A DNA stretch of 42,247 nucleotides from Caldithrix abyssi DSM 13497 (GTDB lineage: Bacteria > Electryoneota > AABM5-125-24 > Hatepunaeales > Hatepunaeaceae): the NCBI GenBank assembly GCA_945865405.1, contig CAMBDS010000025.1, positions 1 to 42,247 on the forward strand, read 5' to 3'. Below, piece after piece: positions 32,812 through 42,154 of this stretch. A model generated the notes under the pieces. The model did not search any database, was not told the origin of the DNA, and was given only the letters and a program-made list of their open reading frames with translations. The position numbers and the translations under genes are program-made. Numbering within the stretch: the first letter of the stretch is position 1; the number at the start of each line of letters is the position of its first letter.

Positions 32812-33972
32812 ATGAAATTCAGCACAAAACTTATCCACAGCGGCCGCCCCGCCGACTCCATCACTGGCGCATTGACTGCTCCGATCTATCAAACTTCGAC
32901 ATATTCACAAGAATCTCCCGGCTCGCCACGTCAGTTTGAAGGACGCGGGCTATCCTACGCCCGTACGGAGAACCCGACTCGTGCGGGACTTGAGAACGCT
33001 CTCGCCTCACTCGAAGACGCCCAATACGCTCTCGCCTTTGCCTCGGGACTTGCCGCTTGCAACACGATCCTGAACCTACTGAAGTCAGGCGACCACGTCA
33101 TCGCCGGGCGAGACCTTTACGGCGGCTCGTACCGGATGTTCACCAAGCTTTACACGAAATTTGGCGTCGAGTTTACCTTCACCGACATCACGGACATGAA
33201 CGAGATCGAGAAAGCCTTTCGGTCGAACACGAAAATCCTCTGGCTGGAAAGCCCTTCCAACCCCTTGCTTAGCATCGTCGATATAGCCGCCGCCTCCAAA
33301 ATTGCCAAAGCTCATGGCGCGCTGATCGTCGTCGATAACACCTTCGCTACCCCCTACCTCCAATCGCCGCTGAAACTCGGCGCTGACATCATCCTCCACT
33401 CTACGACCAAGTACATTAACGGCCATCTCGATGTTCTTAGCGGGGCGTTGGTCACCAATGACGAAGCTATCTGGAAAGAGCTAAAGTTCTACCAGAATGC
33501 TGTTGGAGCTGTTCCGGGACCACAGGATTGCTTCCTGATTCTGAGAGGTTTGACAACTCTTGACATTCGAATGGACAAGCACTGCACCAATGGCAAGAAG
33601 GTTGCCGAGTACCTCGACGGCAACAAAAAAATCAGCCGGGTCTATTACCCGGGCTTAAAGTCTCACCCGGGTCACAAGATCGCAGCTATGCAGATGAAAG
33701 ACTTCGGCGCTATGGTCTCGTTCGATCTGAAAGACAAAGCGCAAGCGGTGACCTTCCTGAAGAATCTGAAATTGTTCACTCTCGCCGAGAGTCTTGGTGG
33801 CATCAAGAGCCTTGTCTGCCATCCGGCGACTATGACTCATGCCTCGGTGGAACCTGCGATGCGACTTGAGGCGGGAATTGGTGATGGCCTGATAAGGTTG
33901 AGCGTTGGTCTTGAAGATCCAGAAGATTTGGTGGCTGATCTCGATCAGGCACTAAAACTCACTCTCTCCTAA
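32812..33972 (+). CDS. cystathionine gamma-synthase / gamma-lyase family PLP enzyme
   Basis: A 386-residue enzyme of the Cys/Met metabolism PLP family. Signatures are KLIHSGRPADSITGALTAPI, SYARTENPTRAGLENALASL (phosphate-binding Tyr-x-Arg), FASGLAACNT, YGGSYRMF, VVDNTFATPYLQSPL with the PLP-binding Asp, and LHSTTKYINGH with the Schiff-base Lys near residue 203. The C-terminal part has ESLGGIKSLVCHPATMTHAS and GLIRLSVGLED. Cystathionine gamma-synthase (metB), gamma-lyase and O-acetylhomoserine sulfhydrylase look alike at this level. The homoserine dehydrogenase gene 10 bases downstream favours a methionine-synthesis role (metB-like), but that is context. AAGG precedes the ATG. Probably controlled by the upstream attenuator. 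Confidence 0.9.
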   Translation: MKFSTKLIHSGRPADSITGALTAPIYQTSTYSQESPGSPRQFEGRGLSYARTENPTRAGLENALASLEDAQYALAFASGLAACNTILNLLKSGDHVIAGRDLYGGSYRMFTKLYTKFGVEFTFTDITDMNEIEKAFRSNTKILWLESPSNPLLSIVDIAAASKIAKAHGALIVVDNTFATPYLQSPLKLGADIILHSTTKYINGHLDVLSGALVTNDEAIWKELKFYQNAVGAVPGPQDCFLILRGLTTLDIRMDKHCTNGKKVAEYLDGNKKISRVYYPGLKSHPGHKIAAMQMKDFGAMVSFDLKDKAQAVTFLKNLKLFTLAESLGGIKSLVCHPATMTHASVEPAMRLEAGIGDGLIRLSVGLEDPEDLVADLDQALKLTLS

Positions 33973-33982
33973 CGAAATCATA

Positions 33983-35254
33983 ATGAGTCAACCACAAACT
34001 GTTAAAATCGGCTTGCTCGGCTTCGGAAATATCGGAGCCGGGCTGGTCGATCTGATTCAGCAGAATAGACAAGCTTATCTCCAACGAACGGGGCTTGACC
34101 TTGACGTAACTATTGCGCTTGTTCGTGATTTGTCAAAGTCGAGACTTTATGGCGGCGTCGAACTGACAACTAATCCCTCTGATATTTATCAATTCCGTCA
34201 TGTCGATATTGTTGTCGAGCTTATGGGAGGATTGGAACCAGCACGAACTCTTGTTCTGGAATGCTTGAGGCGTGGCAAGCATGTCGTCACCGCCAATAAA
34301 TCGCTGTTGGCATGGCACGGTAAAGAGATCTTTCGAACTGCGGCAAGGTTAAAGAGATCGGTTGGATTTGAGGCGTCAGTTTGTGGTGGAATTCCGCTTA
34401 TTCGAGTGTTGAATTCCGGGTTGATTGCCAATGAAATCGACCTGATTTACGGCATCGTGAATGGCACAACGAATTACATCCTGTCTAAAATGCACCAGGA
34501 TCGACTCGGTTACAAGCAAGCTCTCGCTGAAGCTCAAGAGGCTGGCTTCGCTGAGCCAAACCCTCACAATGATGTGAGTGGGATCGATGCCGCGGAAAAG
34601 CTGGCGGTTTTGGCGGGACTCGCCTTTGGAGTGGATGTTTTACCAAATCAGATACCCTGTCAGGGAATTGAACGACTGACACTTGAGGATATTCGATCAG
34701 CGGAAGAGATGGGCTACGTTATCAAAATGTTGGCATACGGAAAACAGTCAGGCCGCAGTCTCGATCTGCGGGTTCAACCGACTCTCATCCCCAACTCACA
34801 CCCTCTCGCCAATGTAGCGAATGAAAACAATGCGGTCTTTATTCATGGGAGTGCCGTCAGCGATATGATGCTCTACGGCAAAGGTGCGGGAAGATACCCA
34901 ACAGCAAGCGCTGTCCTTTCGGATATTGTTGAAATTGCCAGGAGCGGGTTCGTGCCGAGTCGAATCAACGACAATCAGTATATCTCCAAATTGACAACCC
35001 AAAAGTCGAGATTCTATATTCGCATCGATATTCCTGACCGACCAGGCGCTATCGGTAAAATCACCACGCACTTTGGCAAGCACAAAATCTCGATCAGCCA
35101 TGCCGCCGCAGATCTTGTCAAACGGACCGGATCGCGCGGAAGGGTCACCATTCTGACTCATGACGTCTCGGAAAAACGTTTGCAAAAAGCTCTTTCCGAA
35201 ATTGAGCAGTGGCCGGACCTCCATAGCCATCCCCTAGCAATTCGAGTCTTTTAG
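33983..35254 (+). CDS. hom: homoserine dehydrogenase
   Basis: A 423-residue enzyme that reduces aspartate semialdehyde to homoserine, the branch point to Thr and Met. The N-terminal nucleotide-binding motif is IGLLGFGNIGAGLVDLI. VVELMGGLEPA and GKHVVTANKSLLAWHG follow, then GFEASVCGGIPLIR, the family hallmark GIVNGTTNYILSKM, and AEAQEAGFAEPNPHNDVSGIDAAEKL with the catalytic Asp and Lys region. Residues ~350-423 (FYIRIDIPDRPGAIGKIT) are an ACT domain, so Thr feedback is likely. It is the second gene of an operon with the PLP enzyme, downstream of a Thr/Met leader peptide. Both regulatory layers fit end-product control. Confidence 0.95.
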   Translation: MSQPQTVKIGLLGFGNIGAGLVDLIQQNRQAYLQRTGLDLDVTIALVRDLSKSRLYGGVELTTNPSDIYQFRHVDIVVELMGGLEPARTLVLECLRRGKHVVTANKSLLAWHGKEIFRTAARLKRSVGFEASVCGGIPLIRVLNSGLIANEIDLIYGIVNGTTNYILSKMHQDRLGYKQALAEAQEAGFAEPNPHNDVSGIDAAEKLAVLAGLAFGVDVLPNQIPCQGIERLTLEDIRSAEEMGYVIKMLAYGKQSGRSLDLRVQPTLIPNSHPLANVANENNAVFIHGSAVSDMMLYGKGAGRYPTASAVLSDIVEIARSGFVPSRINDNQYISKLTTQKSRFYIRIDIPDRPGAIGKITTHFGKHKISISHAAADLVKRTGSRGRVTILTHDVSEKRLQKALSEIEQWPDLHSHPLAIRVF

Positions 35255-35301
35255 GTTACTGATATTTATTATACTTAAATCTATTCAGCAGTAAATATGA
35301 C

Positions 35302-35330
35302 TTGGAGAATAGTTCGCTGTTTGCTACATT
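35302..35330 (+). promoter_or_regulatory. possible promoter of the CPBP protease gene
   Basis: TTGGAG (35302-35307), 17-base spacer, TACATT (35325-35330), about 28 bases before the ATG at 35359. A moderate match to sigma-70 boxes. Confidence 0.35.
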
Positions 35331-35358
35331 GTGATGCCATTTATTACCTGAGATCTTC

Positions 35359-38300
35359 ATGAACTCGACTCAGCCTACCTCAAATCGCAATTTCATTCTC
35401 GGCTTTGCGATTCTTGCGGCCATCAGCCTCACCTACGGTCTCCTCAATTTCCACAAAGCCTTGCCGGAAGTCGGTATCGACTTCAAAATTTCACGCAAGG
35501 AAGCCCTCCAAAATGCCCGGACTTACCTTGAAAGTCGTCACATCGACCTGAATGGTTTTCGCGAAACCATCAGTTTCAGCAGTAACGGCGGCGATAAACT
35601 CTACATCGAAAAAGAGCTTGGTGTCGCCCGACTAAGCTCTCTCTCCGAAGACACCCTCAATATCTGGAGGTGGCGCGCTCGATTTTTCAAAGCATTGCAA
35701 AAGCTTGAGTATCGGGTTTACATCGATCCAAAAGGTCGGATCGTCGGCTTTGAGCGCGAGATCGATGAATCCGCTAATGGCTTAAGCCTCGATACCCTTG
35801 CCGCCCAGATATTGGGCGAGGCGTTCCTCTCCGGCCCTACTGGAATCGTTCTCGAAAAGTGGGAGTTGGTTGAGACTACCACGATTGACCGACCGAAACG
35901 CCGCGACTACTCGTTCACCTATGAGCTGAAAGACTTCAAGGTCAAGGAAGCGACTTACCGCCTGACAGTTGAACTTCAAGGCGCTGAAGTATCGCGCTAC
36001 TATTTCAGCCTGAGAGAACCAGAGGATTGGTGGCGCGACTGGGATAAGCAACGTGCACAAAACGAGTTGTTCGGCAACCTCGCCACCGGGGCGATGATGC
36101 TGACGCTGATCGGCATCTTCTACTACTTCTTCATTCATGTTAAAAAGGGCAGAATTCCCTGGAAAACAGGGATAATGTTAAGTATTGTTCTCGGCGTCGC
36201 TAACTTTCTGGCAGTTCTCAATTCGATTCCGATGCAGCTTGCTTTGGTTGCGACGACAACCTCGTATGGCGCTTTCATAACCCAGCAGATCATCCAGAGT
36301 CTCTTTCAGGGGCTTTTTATGGGTTTGACTTTAATCCTGCTTTACGGTGCAGGAGAGTACGTATATCGCACTGACCACCCGACAAAGTTGAGTCTTACCG
36401 GCATTTTCAGTAAACGTGGAATGAAGTCGAAGGAGTTCTTCGAAGCCACCATTATGGGCTACCTTCTCTGCGCGTTTATCATCGGATTTCTCACACTTTA
36501 TTACATAGTCGGTTCGAAGTTCGGATTCTGGTCCCCAGCTGATGTCAAATATGACGAAAGTGTTTCCACCTTTCTTCCATGGATTTATCCCCTTGCTATT
36601 TCGCTCTATGCGGCTTTAACGGAAGAGTTTTGGTTCCGTATGTTTGGTATTTCACTCTTTCAACGCCTAACCAAGATAAAATGGCTTGCGATCCTGATAC
36701 CTGCGATTATCTGGGGCTTCCTTCATTCATCTTATCCCCAACAACCGGGCTATGCCCGTGGTATTGAATTGACCATCGTCGGTGTTTTCGCAGGCATAGT
36801 GATGTTTCGCTTTGGCATCTGGGCGTCGCTCGTCTATCATTACGTTTACGACGCGATCTTAATCGGACTTTTTCTGTTCCGGTCACAAAATCTCTACTTC
36901 TGGACTTCGGGGCTAATTGTCTGTGGCTTTGTCCTGATTCCCGCGGCGATTGCCGGGATCTCCTGGCTGAAACGGAGACGGTTCGAGGATGTCGATGACC
37001 TTCTCAATCAGGCTCAACTCGACCCTGAGCCAGAGGTGCAACAGCCCCTACCCTCTTCGGAAACCTTATCGATTTCGGCAGAAACCAGCCACCTGGCTAA
37101 TTCGCATAACCTTTCTGCACGTTCCCGCAAAGTTGCCATAATCATCGGATTAGCGGGACTGACAACACTCTTGTTGCCATCAGCTCGGCAATTCGGGGAT
37201 AATTTCGAGTGGAAAGTTGATCGGGCAGAGGCTGTCAATCGCGCCTCACAATTGGTCAGCTATCAATACGGCATCGATCCAGCTGAGTACAAGATCGGTA
37301 TTGAAACTCGAGGCCAATCTAACACGAGATTGTCCGGCATCAGACTTGGGCTAACTTCCAGAGATTATACGATTTCCTATCTGAAGGCTCATGCTTCACT
37401 GGAACAGGCTGAGGAGTTGCTTCTGAGCCCCAATGGAAGGCCACTTTACGCTTGGTCTGTCATTTTTAAACGACCACTCGACGCAACCGAATACCATGTC
37501 ACCGTTCCAATGAATGGAACGGAGAGCAGCGCCTTCAAGCTTATCGCAGATTCTCTTGCTGGTGCCGATCTTCCGCTTGACTCGGCGAAAGCAATCGCCG
37601 CGGATTTCATCCGTTCAACAGTTTCCAATGCTGCAGATTATCATCAGGTCGAAGAACGCAGTATCAAGCGCCCCAATCGACGGGACTGGTACTTCACTTA
37701 CGAATCTGTTCAACCGGTAGCTGGTGAAGCGTTCTTGCGCCAATCGATTGAACTTTTGGGGTCAGAGCCAACTATCAGCGCTCGATGGATCAAAATCCCG
37801 GAGGAATGGCGACGTGCGGAGGAGAACAAGGAGGTCGGGGCGGCGATCTTTCAGGGCGTCGGGGTACTGGTCTTGTTTTTCGCTGTCTGGTTACTCTTCA
37901 AATCGCTTGGTAAAGAGATGAAGCAAGGCAATGTTAATTGGGCGAATGCTCGCAAAATTGGCTACATAGCAACGGCCGGATCAATGTTACTTATACTGTT
38001 GACAACGCCAAGCTTCTGGATGGAATATGACACCGCAAAGCCTGTCTCAAGCATTTTTATCGAATGGGGAATCAGTGCCTTCGTCATGATGATCCTCGTG
38101 TTCGGATTTGCGATGCTGTTAGCAGCCCTCTCGGAGTCGCTCAGTAACAGCCAATCCGGGACAAACAGGGGTTTAATGTCCAGTCTGAAGGAGATCGGTT
38201 GGAACAGCAGTGACTCAAGCATACTGATCGGTTTAACCGGGGGAATCATAGGATTAAAGACGCTTATCGATTGGCTAATCTTAACTTTCGGATTGCCGAC

Positions 38301-38805
38301 GCATACTTGGGCAACTAATCTGCCCGCAACTATTGGCGCTTATCTACCCTGGCTCGCAGCAACCAGTTCCACTATTCCTTCAGTATTGATTCAGGGAACG
38401 GGCGCGGTGATCATATTTCTTCTGATTTCCCGAATTATCAAAAAACCAATTCATCACCTATTCGCTTGGATCGCAATTTTCTTGATCACATTTGGACCAA
38501 AGTTCGGTTCGATGGGAAACTGGACAACTGGCGAGACAATCTGGACGGCGATCCAAGGCGGTGTGATTATTATCCTCGGTTATGCAGGGCTACGTGCGTG
38601 GGTCGTTGGAAGACTCCACGCTATGTTAGCGGCTTTATTGATTACAGGACTGATTTCAGAAGGCTATGACCTTGTCCGACTGAGCGGTTCAAATTACGTC
38701 ACGCAAGGCTGGTTCTTGATTTCTCTGTCGATCATGCTGTTCATTTGGCTGGTTTATCGCGGATTTAAGAACGAGCGACATATGAGCGATTTTGCCAACT
38801 CATAG
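35359..38805 (+). CDS. large tandem-duplicated membrane protein with one active CPBP protease domain
   Basis: A 1148-residue polytopic membrane protein made of two similar halves. Each half begins with a membrane segment (~13-30, ~590-607), then an extracytoplasmic domain starting KISRKEALQNARTYLESR or KVDRAEAVNRASQLVSY and containing the same signature, RPKRRDYSFTYE at 178-189 and RPNRRDWYFTYE at 771-782. Each then has a bundle of helices. The first bundle has the CPBP (CAAX/Rce1-like) glutamic protease motifs: EEFWFR (422-427), a His at 456 in GFLHSS, and HYVYD (494-498). The second bundle has no EExxxR, and the equivalent position near 1015 is plain hydrophobic. So one half seems catalytic and the other a scaffold or binding half. 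The substrate is unknown; family members process prenylated proteins, bacteriocin leaders or anti-sigma factors. The next gene follows after 67 bases. Confidence 0.85.
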   Translation: MNSTQPTSNRNFILGFAILAAISLTYGLLNFHKALPEVGIDFKISRKEALQNARTYLESRHIDLNGFRETISFSSNGGDKLYIEKELGVARLSSLSEDTLNIWRWRARFFKALQKLEYRVYIDPKGRIVGFEREIDESANGLSLDTLAAQILGEAFLSGPTGIVLEKWELVETTTIDRPKRRDYSFTYELKDFKVKEATYRLTVELQGAEVSRYYFSLREPEDWWRDWDKQRAQNELFGNLATGAMMLTLIGIFYYFFIHVKKGRIPWKTGIMLSIVLGVANFLAVLNSIPMQLALVATTTSYGAFITQQIIQSLFQGLFMGLTLILLYGAGEYVYRTDHPTKLSLTGIFSKRGMKSKEFFEATIMGYLLCAFIIGFLTLYYIVGSKFGFWSPADVKYDESVSTFLPWIYPLAISLYAALTEEFWFRMFGISLFQRLTKIKWLAILIPAIIWGFLHSSYPQQPGYARGIELTIVGVFAGIVMFRFGIWASLVYHYVYDAILIGLFLFRSQNLYFWTSGLIVCGFVLIPAAIAGISWLKRRRFEDVDDLLNQAQLDPEPEVQQPLPSSETLSISAETSHLANSHNLSARSRKVAIIIGLAGLTTLLLPSARQFGDNFEWKVDRAEAVNRASQLVSYQYGIDPAEYKIGIETRGQSNTRLSGIRLGLTSRDYTISYLKAHASLEQAEELLLSPNGRPLYAWSVIFKRPLDATEYHVTVPMNGTESSAFKLIADSLAGADLPLDSAKAIAADFIRSTVSNAADYHQVEERSIKRPNRRDWYFTYESVQPVAGEAFLRQSIELLGSEPTISARWIKIPEEWRRAEENKEVGAAIFQGVGVLVLFFAVWLLFKSLGKEMKQGNVNWANARKIGYIATAGSMLLILLTTPSFWMEYDTAKPVSSIFIEWGISAFVMMILVFGFAMLLAALSESLSNSQSGTNRGLMSSLKEIGWNSSDSSILIGLTGGIIGLKTLIDWLILTFGLPTHTWATNLPATIGAYLPWLAATSSTIPSVLIQGTGAVIIFLLISRIIKKPIHHLFAWIAIFLITFGPKFGSMGNWTTGETIWTAIQGGVIIILGYAGLRAWVVGRLHAMLAALLITGLISEGYDLVRLSGSNYVTQGWFLISLSIMLFIWLVYRGFKNERHMSDFANS

Positions 38806-38872
38806 GCTCACCCAAACGTTGCCCATATCGAATCTATCCGATATCAATTCTAACCAATAATTGAGGTCCATA

Positions 38873-39637
38873 ATGCTTCGCACAGCAATCACAACAGTAT
38901 TGGGGGCTCTAATAATGGCTTCTGCATCAAATGCTACCATTCGCACAAAAACCATAGAATATATCCATGACGGCGTCACTTTCGAGGGGTTTCTCGCATG
39001 GGATGACGCGCACAAAACTCCTCGCCCCGGCGTAATGGTCATACACGAGTGGAAAGGTCTTGAAAGTTATGCCAAATCGAGAACCGAGCAACTCGCCGGA
39101 CTGGGGTATGTCGCCTTTGCAGCCGACCTCTACGGTAAAGGGATTCGTCCGCAGACTCCAGAAGAAGCTGGCGCACAGGCTGGCAAGCTCAGAGCTGACA
39201 GACCACTAATGCGGGCGCGAGCACTAGCTTCACTCGAAGTTCTGGCTGGTCAATCAATTGTTGACAGGAATAAACTCGCCTGCATTGGTTTCTGTTTCGG
39301 TGGTGGCGCTACGCTTGAACTTGCCAGAAACGGCGCGCCACTCAAAGGTGCGGTCTCCTTCCACGGCAATCTCGACACTCCAAATCTCATTGACGCCAAC
39401 AACATTAAGGCGAAAGTGTTGGTTCTTCACGGGGCAATCGACCCGGTCATCTCCCCCGAATCAATAGCTACATTCCAAAAAGAGATGACAGATGCGAAAG
39501 TCGATTGGCAATTCGTCTCGTACGGTGGTGCTGTACACGCCTTCACCAACCCCGCCGCAGGTGAACGATACCATCCCGATGCGGCTCGTCGCTCATGGGA
39601 GGCAATGAAGGACTTCTTCGACGAGATTTTTGAATAA
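38873..39637 (+). CDS. exported dienelactone hydrolase family alpha/beta hydrolase
   Basis: About 254 residues from the ATG at 38873, with GAGGT 6-7 bases upstream; a TTG at 38861 is less likely. Residues 1-22 (MLRTAITTVLGALIMASASNA) are a signal peptide, so it acts in the periplasm or outside. The alpha/beta hydrolase core follows: PGVMVIHEWKGLE, YVAFAADLYGKG, the nucleophile elbow IGFCFGGGA with Cys, VLVLHGAIDPVI with Asp, and GGAVHAF with His. That is the Cys-His-Asp triad of dienelactone hydrolases. Exported members of this family are common and of unclear substrate; true dienelactone turnover is not implied. It lies between the CPBP protease and an inverted repeat. Confidence 0.88.
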   Translation: MLRTAITTVLGALIMASASNATIRTKTIEYIHDGVTFEGFLAWDDAHKTPRPGVMVIHEWKGLESYAKSRTEQLAGLGYVAFAADLYGKGIRPQTPEEAGAQAGKLRADRPLMRARALASLEVLAGQSIVDRNKLACIGFCFGGGATLELARNGAPLKGAVSFHGNLDTPNLIDANNIKAKVLVLHGAIDPVISPESIATFQKEMTDAKVDWQFVSYGGAVHAFTNPAAGERYHPDAARRSWEAMKDFFDEIFE

Positions 39638-39658
39638 TTGCCAATAATGCATGATCGA

Positions 39659-39758
39659 ACAGCGCTTAAGTTAGCTCGTCTGGTACGTTACAAAAGTACA
39701 ATCATAACCGTCAAATTTGATTGACTTTAGCCACATCCACCATTAACTTAGGCGCTGT
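39659..39758. repeat. 15-base inverted repeat pair
   Basis: ACAGCGCTTAAGTTA (39659-39673) and TAACTTAGGCGCTGT (39744-39758) are inverted copies with one mismatch, 70 bases apart. No coding sequence lies between. It could be a long-range hairpin or the remains of a small transposable element. Confidence 0.5.
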
Positions 39759-39859
39759 ATTATTTACCCATAAATCTACATCCTCCTAATTTCTCACCAA
39801 CCATAAACTTTAACAATTTTCATACTAGCTACTCCCATCGACCTTTTCTGCTTTCCCTG

Positions 39860-42154
39860 ATGCTGTTGATGGCTTCTTTTGCCTTTGGTCAAGATTCCAA
39901 GGGTACTGCCGTCGTTATCAAAGAAGGCATGACGATGCGCGACATTTCCAAGCAATATCTTGGAAATCCTGATCTTTGGGAGGACATCCTCCGCGCCAAT
40001 AGTCTTAAGAGTATCGGCGATGTCAAACCCGGCATGACGATCTACATTCCCGTTCAGGCGATCACCGGCGCAACAAAGTCAATCGATCAAGCCGCCGCGA
40101 TGATCCAGGAGGCTACCAAAACGGGAGCGAGGATTTTTGCTGGAGAGCAGATCACCAAAGCAATTCAACTCCGCGATTCAGCTATTGAAAAGCGTAAAGT
40201 TGGCGCATGGGCTGAATGCGCGAAACTCGGAACAGCTGCCACCGCCGAAGCTAAAAAAGCCCTCGACTTATCCCTTGCCAACAAGAATGTCCCCGCTGAA
40301 GCGGCTTTGGCATTCAAAAAAGGCGATGTAGAAAAGCGTAAGGCTGTCGAAAACGCGTGGAAACCACTCGCTCTACACGGAACTCTGATCGAAGAGGAAC
40401 GCGTCAGGACTTTAACCGAATCGTATGCAGAAATCCTCTTCCGCGACGACAGCCGAATTCGCCTCAATGCCAACTCACAGGCACTTATTAAGAAAATGCG
40501 CGCCAACCTCGTTGAAAATAGCGACGAAGCTTCCGTCAGCCTGATCGAAGGTGAGGTAATGGCATTGCTTGCCGGTGGAAAGAAGGCTGGTAGCTTCAAA
40601 CTTGAAGTTCCCAACGTTGAGACTAAGATCAATTCCGGGCGATTTTGGGTCGGAAGAAACGATGAGTCTGCGAAGTTTGCCAACTTCAATGGCGAATTGG
40701 AGGTCAGTGCGGGCGGCGGTAAGGTAACCATCAAAGAAAATCAAGGCTCAATCGTCCCCAATGGCCAGAAACCTACTCCACCAAAGGAGCTTCTTCCTGC
40801 TCCTGCACTTCTCTCACCCGAAGCCGACATTGAGTTGTTCGACCTAAAACAAGAACTGAATTGGGGTTCCGTTCAGGGAGCTTCAAACTACCGTCTTGAA
40901 ATAGCAACGGAAAACGGCTTCACGCGGATGGTATCGTCACGAGATAGTAAAGCTAATAAGCTTGCGCTACATGAAGAGTTGGCCGATGGGCTCTATTACT
41001 GGCGTGCTACCGCAGTCAGCAAGGAAGGTCTTCCGGGCAATCCAAGCAACAGCAGAATTTTCAGGTTTGTCACCGACAATTCTCCGCCCTTCTTGATTGT
41101 AACCTACCCTGCCGAAGGTGAAGTTTTCACTTCTAATTCCGTTACAGTCAAGGGTTCTGTTGAGTCTAAAGCCGCTTTGACGACCGGATCGGAGCCCATT
41201 CAGACCACTGTTGAGGGTGAATTCAACTACACGTGGAAGCTCTCGCCCGGTAAAAACTCGATCACCTTTAAAGCAGTTGACCGTGCTGGAAATGTGACAG
41301 AAGTTAAGAGAACCGTTGAATTCCTGGCTGATGAAAAAATTCCTTTGAAGCTAAACCTCGATATGCCGAAGAACTCTAAAGGTGAATACCTGATCCGCTC
41401 CAACGGCTTCCTGGTCACAGGAGAGACAACGCCCAAGGCAGAGATCTTCTCCAGTTCGGTTTTAGGTCAGGTCAGCACCGGCGCTATCGCCAAGGAAACA
41501 GGCAGGTTCGAGCTGATTCTAAATCTGACCATCCCGGCAGACGAGTTTGTTATCAAAGCCGTTTCCCCGACCGGACTTGAGACTTCAACTTCTGTCAAAT
41601 TTGCCATCGACAATGTTCCACCGAAACTAAATTTGGATGAATTCCCTACATCTACAAACCAAATCCAGATAGCTATCTCCGGACTGGTGACTGATGGAAT
41701 ACTTTTTGAGCGAAACGGAATCGGAATTTCCTTATCTGATGGAAAATTCAGCGATACGATATCGCTAAAACCTGGAGAAAATGTCCTGCGCTGGACAGCT
41801 TTCGACGAACTCGATAACCGCGTCGATGAAGAGAGAACGGTCTTCCTGGATAGCGACGCCCCAAAGTTTGTCAAGTCATCCTTTACCCCGGCAACAGCAG
41901 TTGGCGGTGAGTCAATTGCGCTTCATGTATGGGCTTCGGACGCCTCACTCTTGCGAAAGGCTGCTCCATTCTCGCTTGAAATTGGCACATTCAAATTCAG
42001 CGATAACCTCCTTCTTACCGATCCCTATAAGGGTCTATACACTACTACCGTGAAAGCACCCCTCAATGCCAAAGGCCCCGTTAAGTTGACTACATTGAAG
42101 CTCTCTGACCAGCTGGGCAACACGCGTGACTATCCACCGTGGGATCAAAGATGA
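39860..42154 (+). CDS. exported LysM-FecR protein with fibronectin and Ig-like domains
   Basis: A 764-residue surface protein. A LysM domain lies at ~20-65 (IKEGMTMRDISKQYLGNP, WEDILRANSL, VKPGMTIYIP), predicting peptidoglycan binding. An Ala/Lys-rich helical segment (70-175) follows, then a FecR-type beta domain (~185-300): YAEILFRDDSRIRLNANSQA and VETKINSGRFWVG. Next are a fibronectin III-like domain (~325-400, YRLEIATENG, YYWRATAVS) and several Ig-like repeats to the end (FKAVDRAGNVTEV). The annotated ATG gives a signal peptide without its usual basic start. The frame stays open upstream (HRPFLLSLMLLMASFAFGQ), but no standard start codon is present there, so the true start is unclear. Its stop overlaps the next ATG (ATGA), so the following exported protein is coupled to it. 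Confidence 0.82.
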   Translation: MLLMASFAFGQDSKGTAVVIKEGMTMRDISKQYLGNPDLWEDILRANSLKSIGDVKPGMTIYIPVQAITGATKSIDQAAAMIQEATKTGARIFAGEQITKAIQLRDSAIEKRKVGAWAECAKLGTAATAEAKKALDLSLANKNVPAEAALAFKKGDVEKRKAVENAWKPLALHGTLIEEERVRTLTESYAEILFRDDSRIRLNANSQALIKKMRANLVENSDEASVSLIEGEVMALLAGGKKAGSFKLEVPNVETKINSGRFWVGRNDESAKFANFNGELEVSAGGGKVTIKENQGSIVPNGQKPTPPKELLPAPALLSPEADIELFDLKQELNWGSVQGASNYRLEIATENGFTRMVSSRDSKANKLALHEELADGLYYWRATAVSKEGLPGNPSNSRIFRFVTDNSPPFLIVTYPAEGEVFTSNSVTVKGSVESKAALTTGSEPIQTTVEGEFNYTWKLSPGKNSITFKAVDRAGNVTEVKRTVEFLADEKIPLKLNLDMPKNSKGEYLIRSNGFLVTGETTPKAEIFSSSVLGQVSTGAIAKETGRFELILNLTIPADEFVIKAVSPTGLETSTSVKFAIDNVPPKLNLDEFPTSTNQIQIAISGLVTDGILFERNGIGISLSDGKFSDTISLKPGENVLRWTAFDELDNRVDEERTVFLDSDAPKFVKSSFTPATAVGGESIALHVWASDASLLRKAAPFSLEIGTFKFSDNLLLTDPYKGLYTTTVKAPLNAKGPVKLTTLKLSDQLGNTRDYPPWDQR

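Noticed and set aside
40165..40734. 189-codon minus-strand frame inside the LysM-FecR gene
   Set aside because: Shadow of a well-supported gene, with no ribosome site or recognisable domain.
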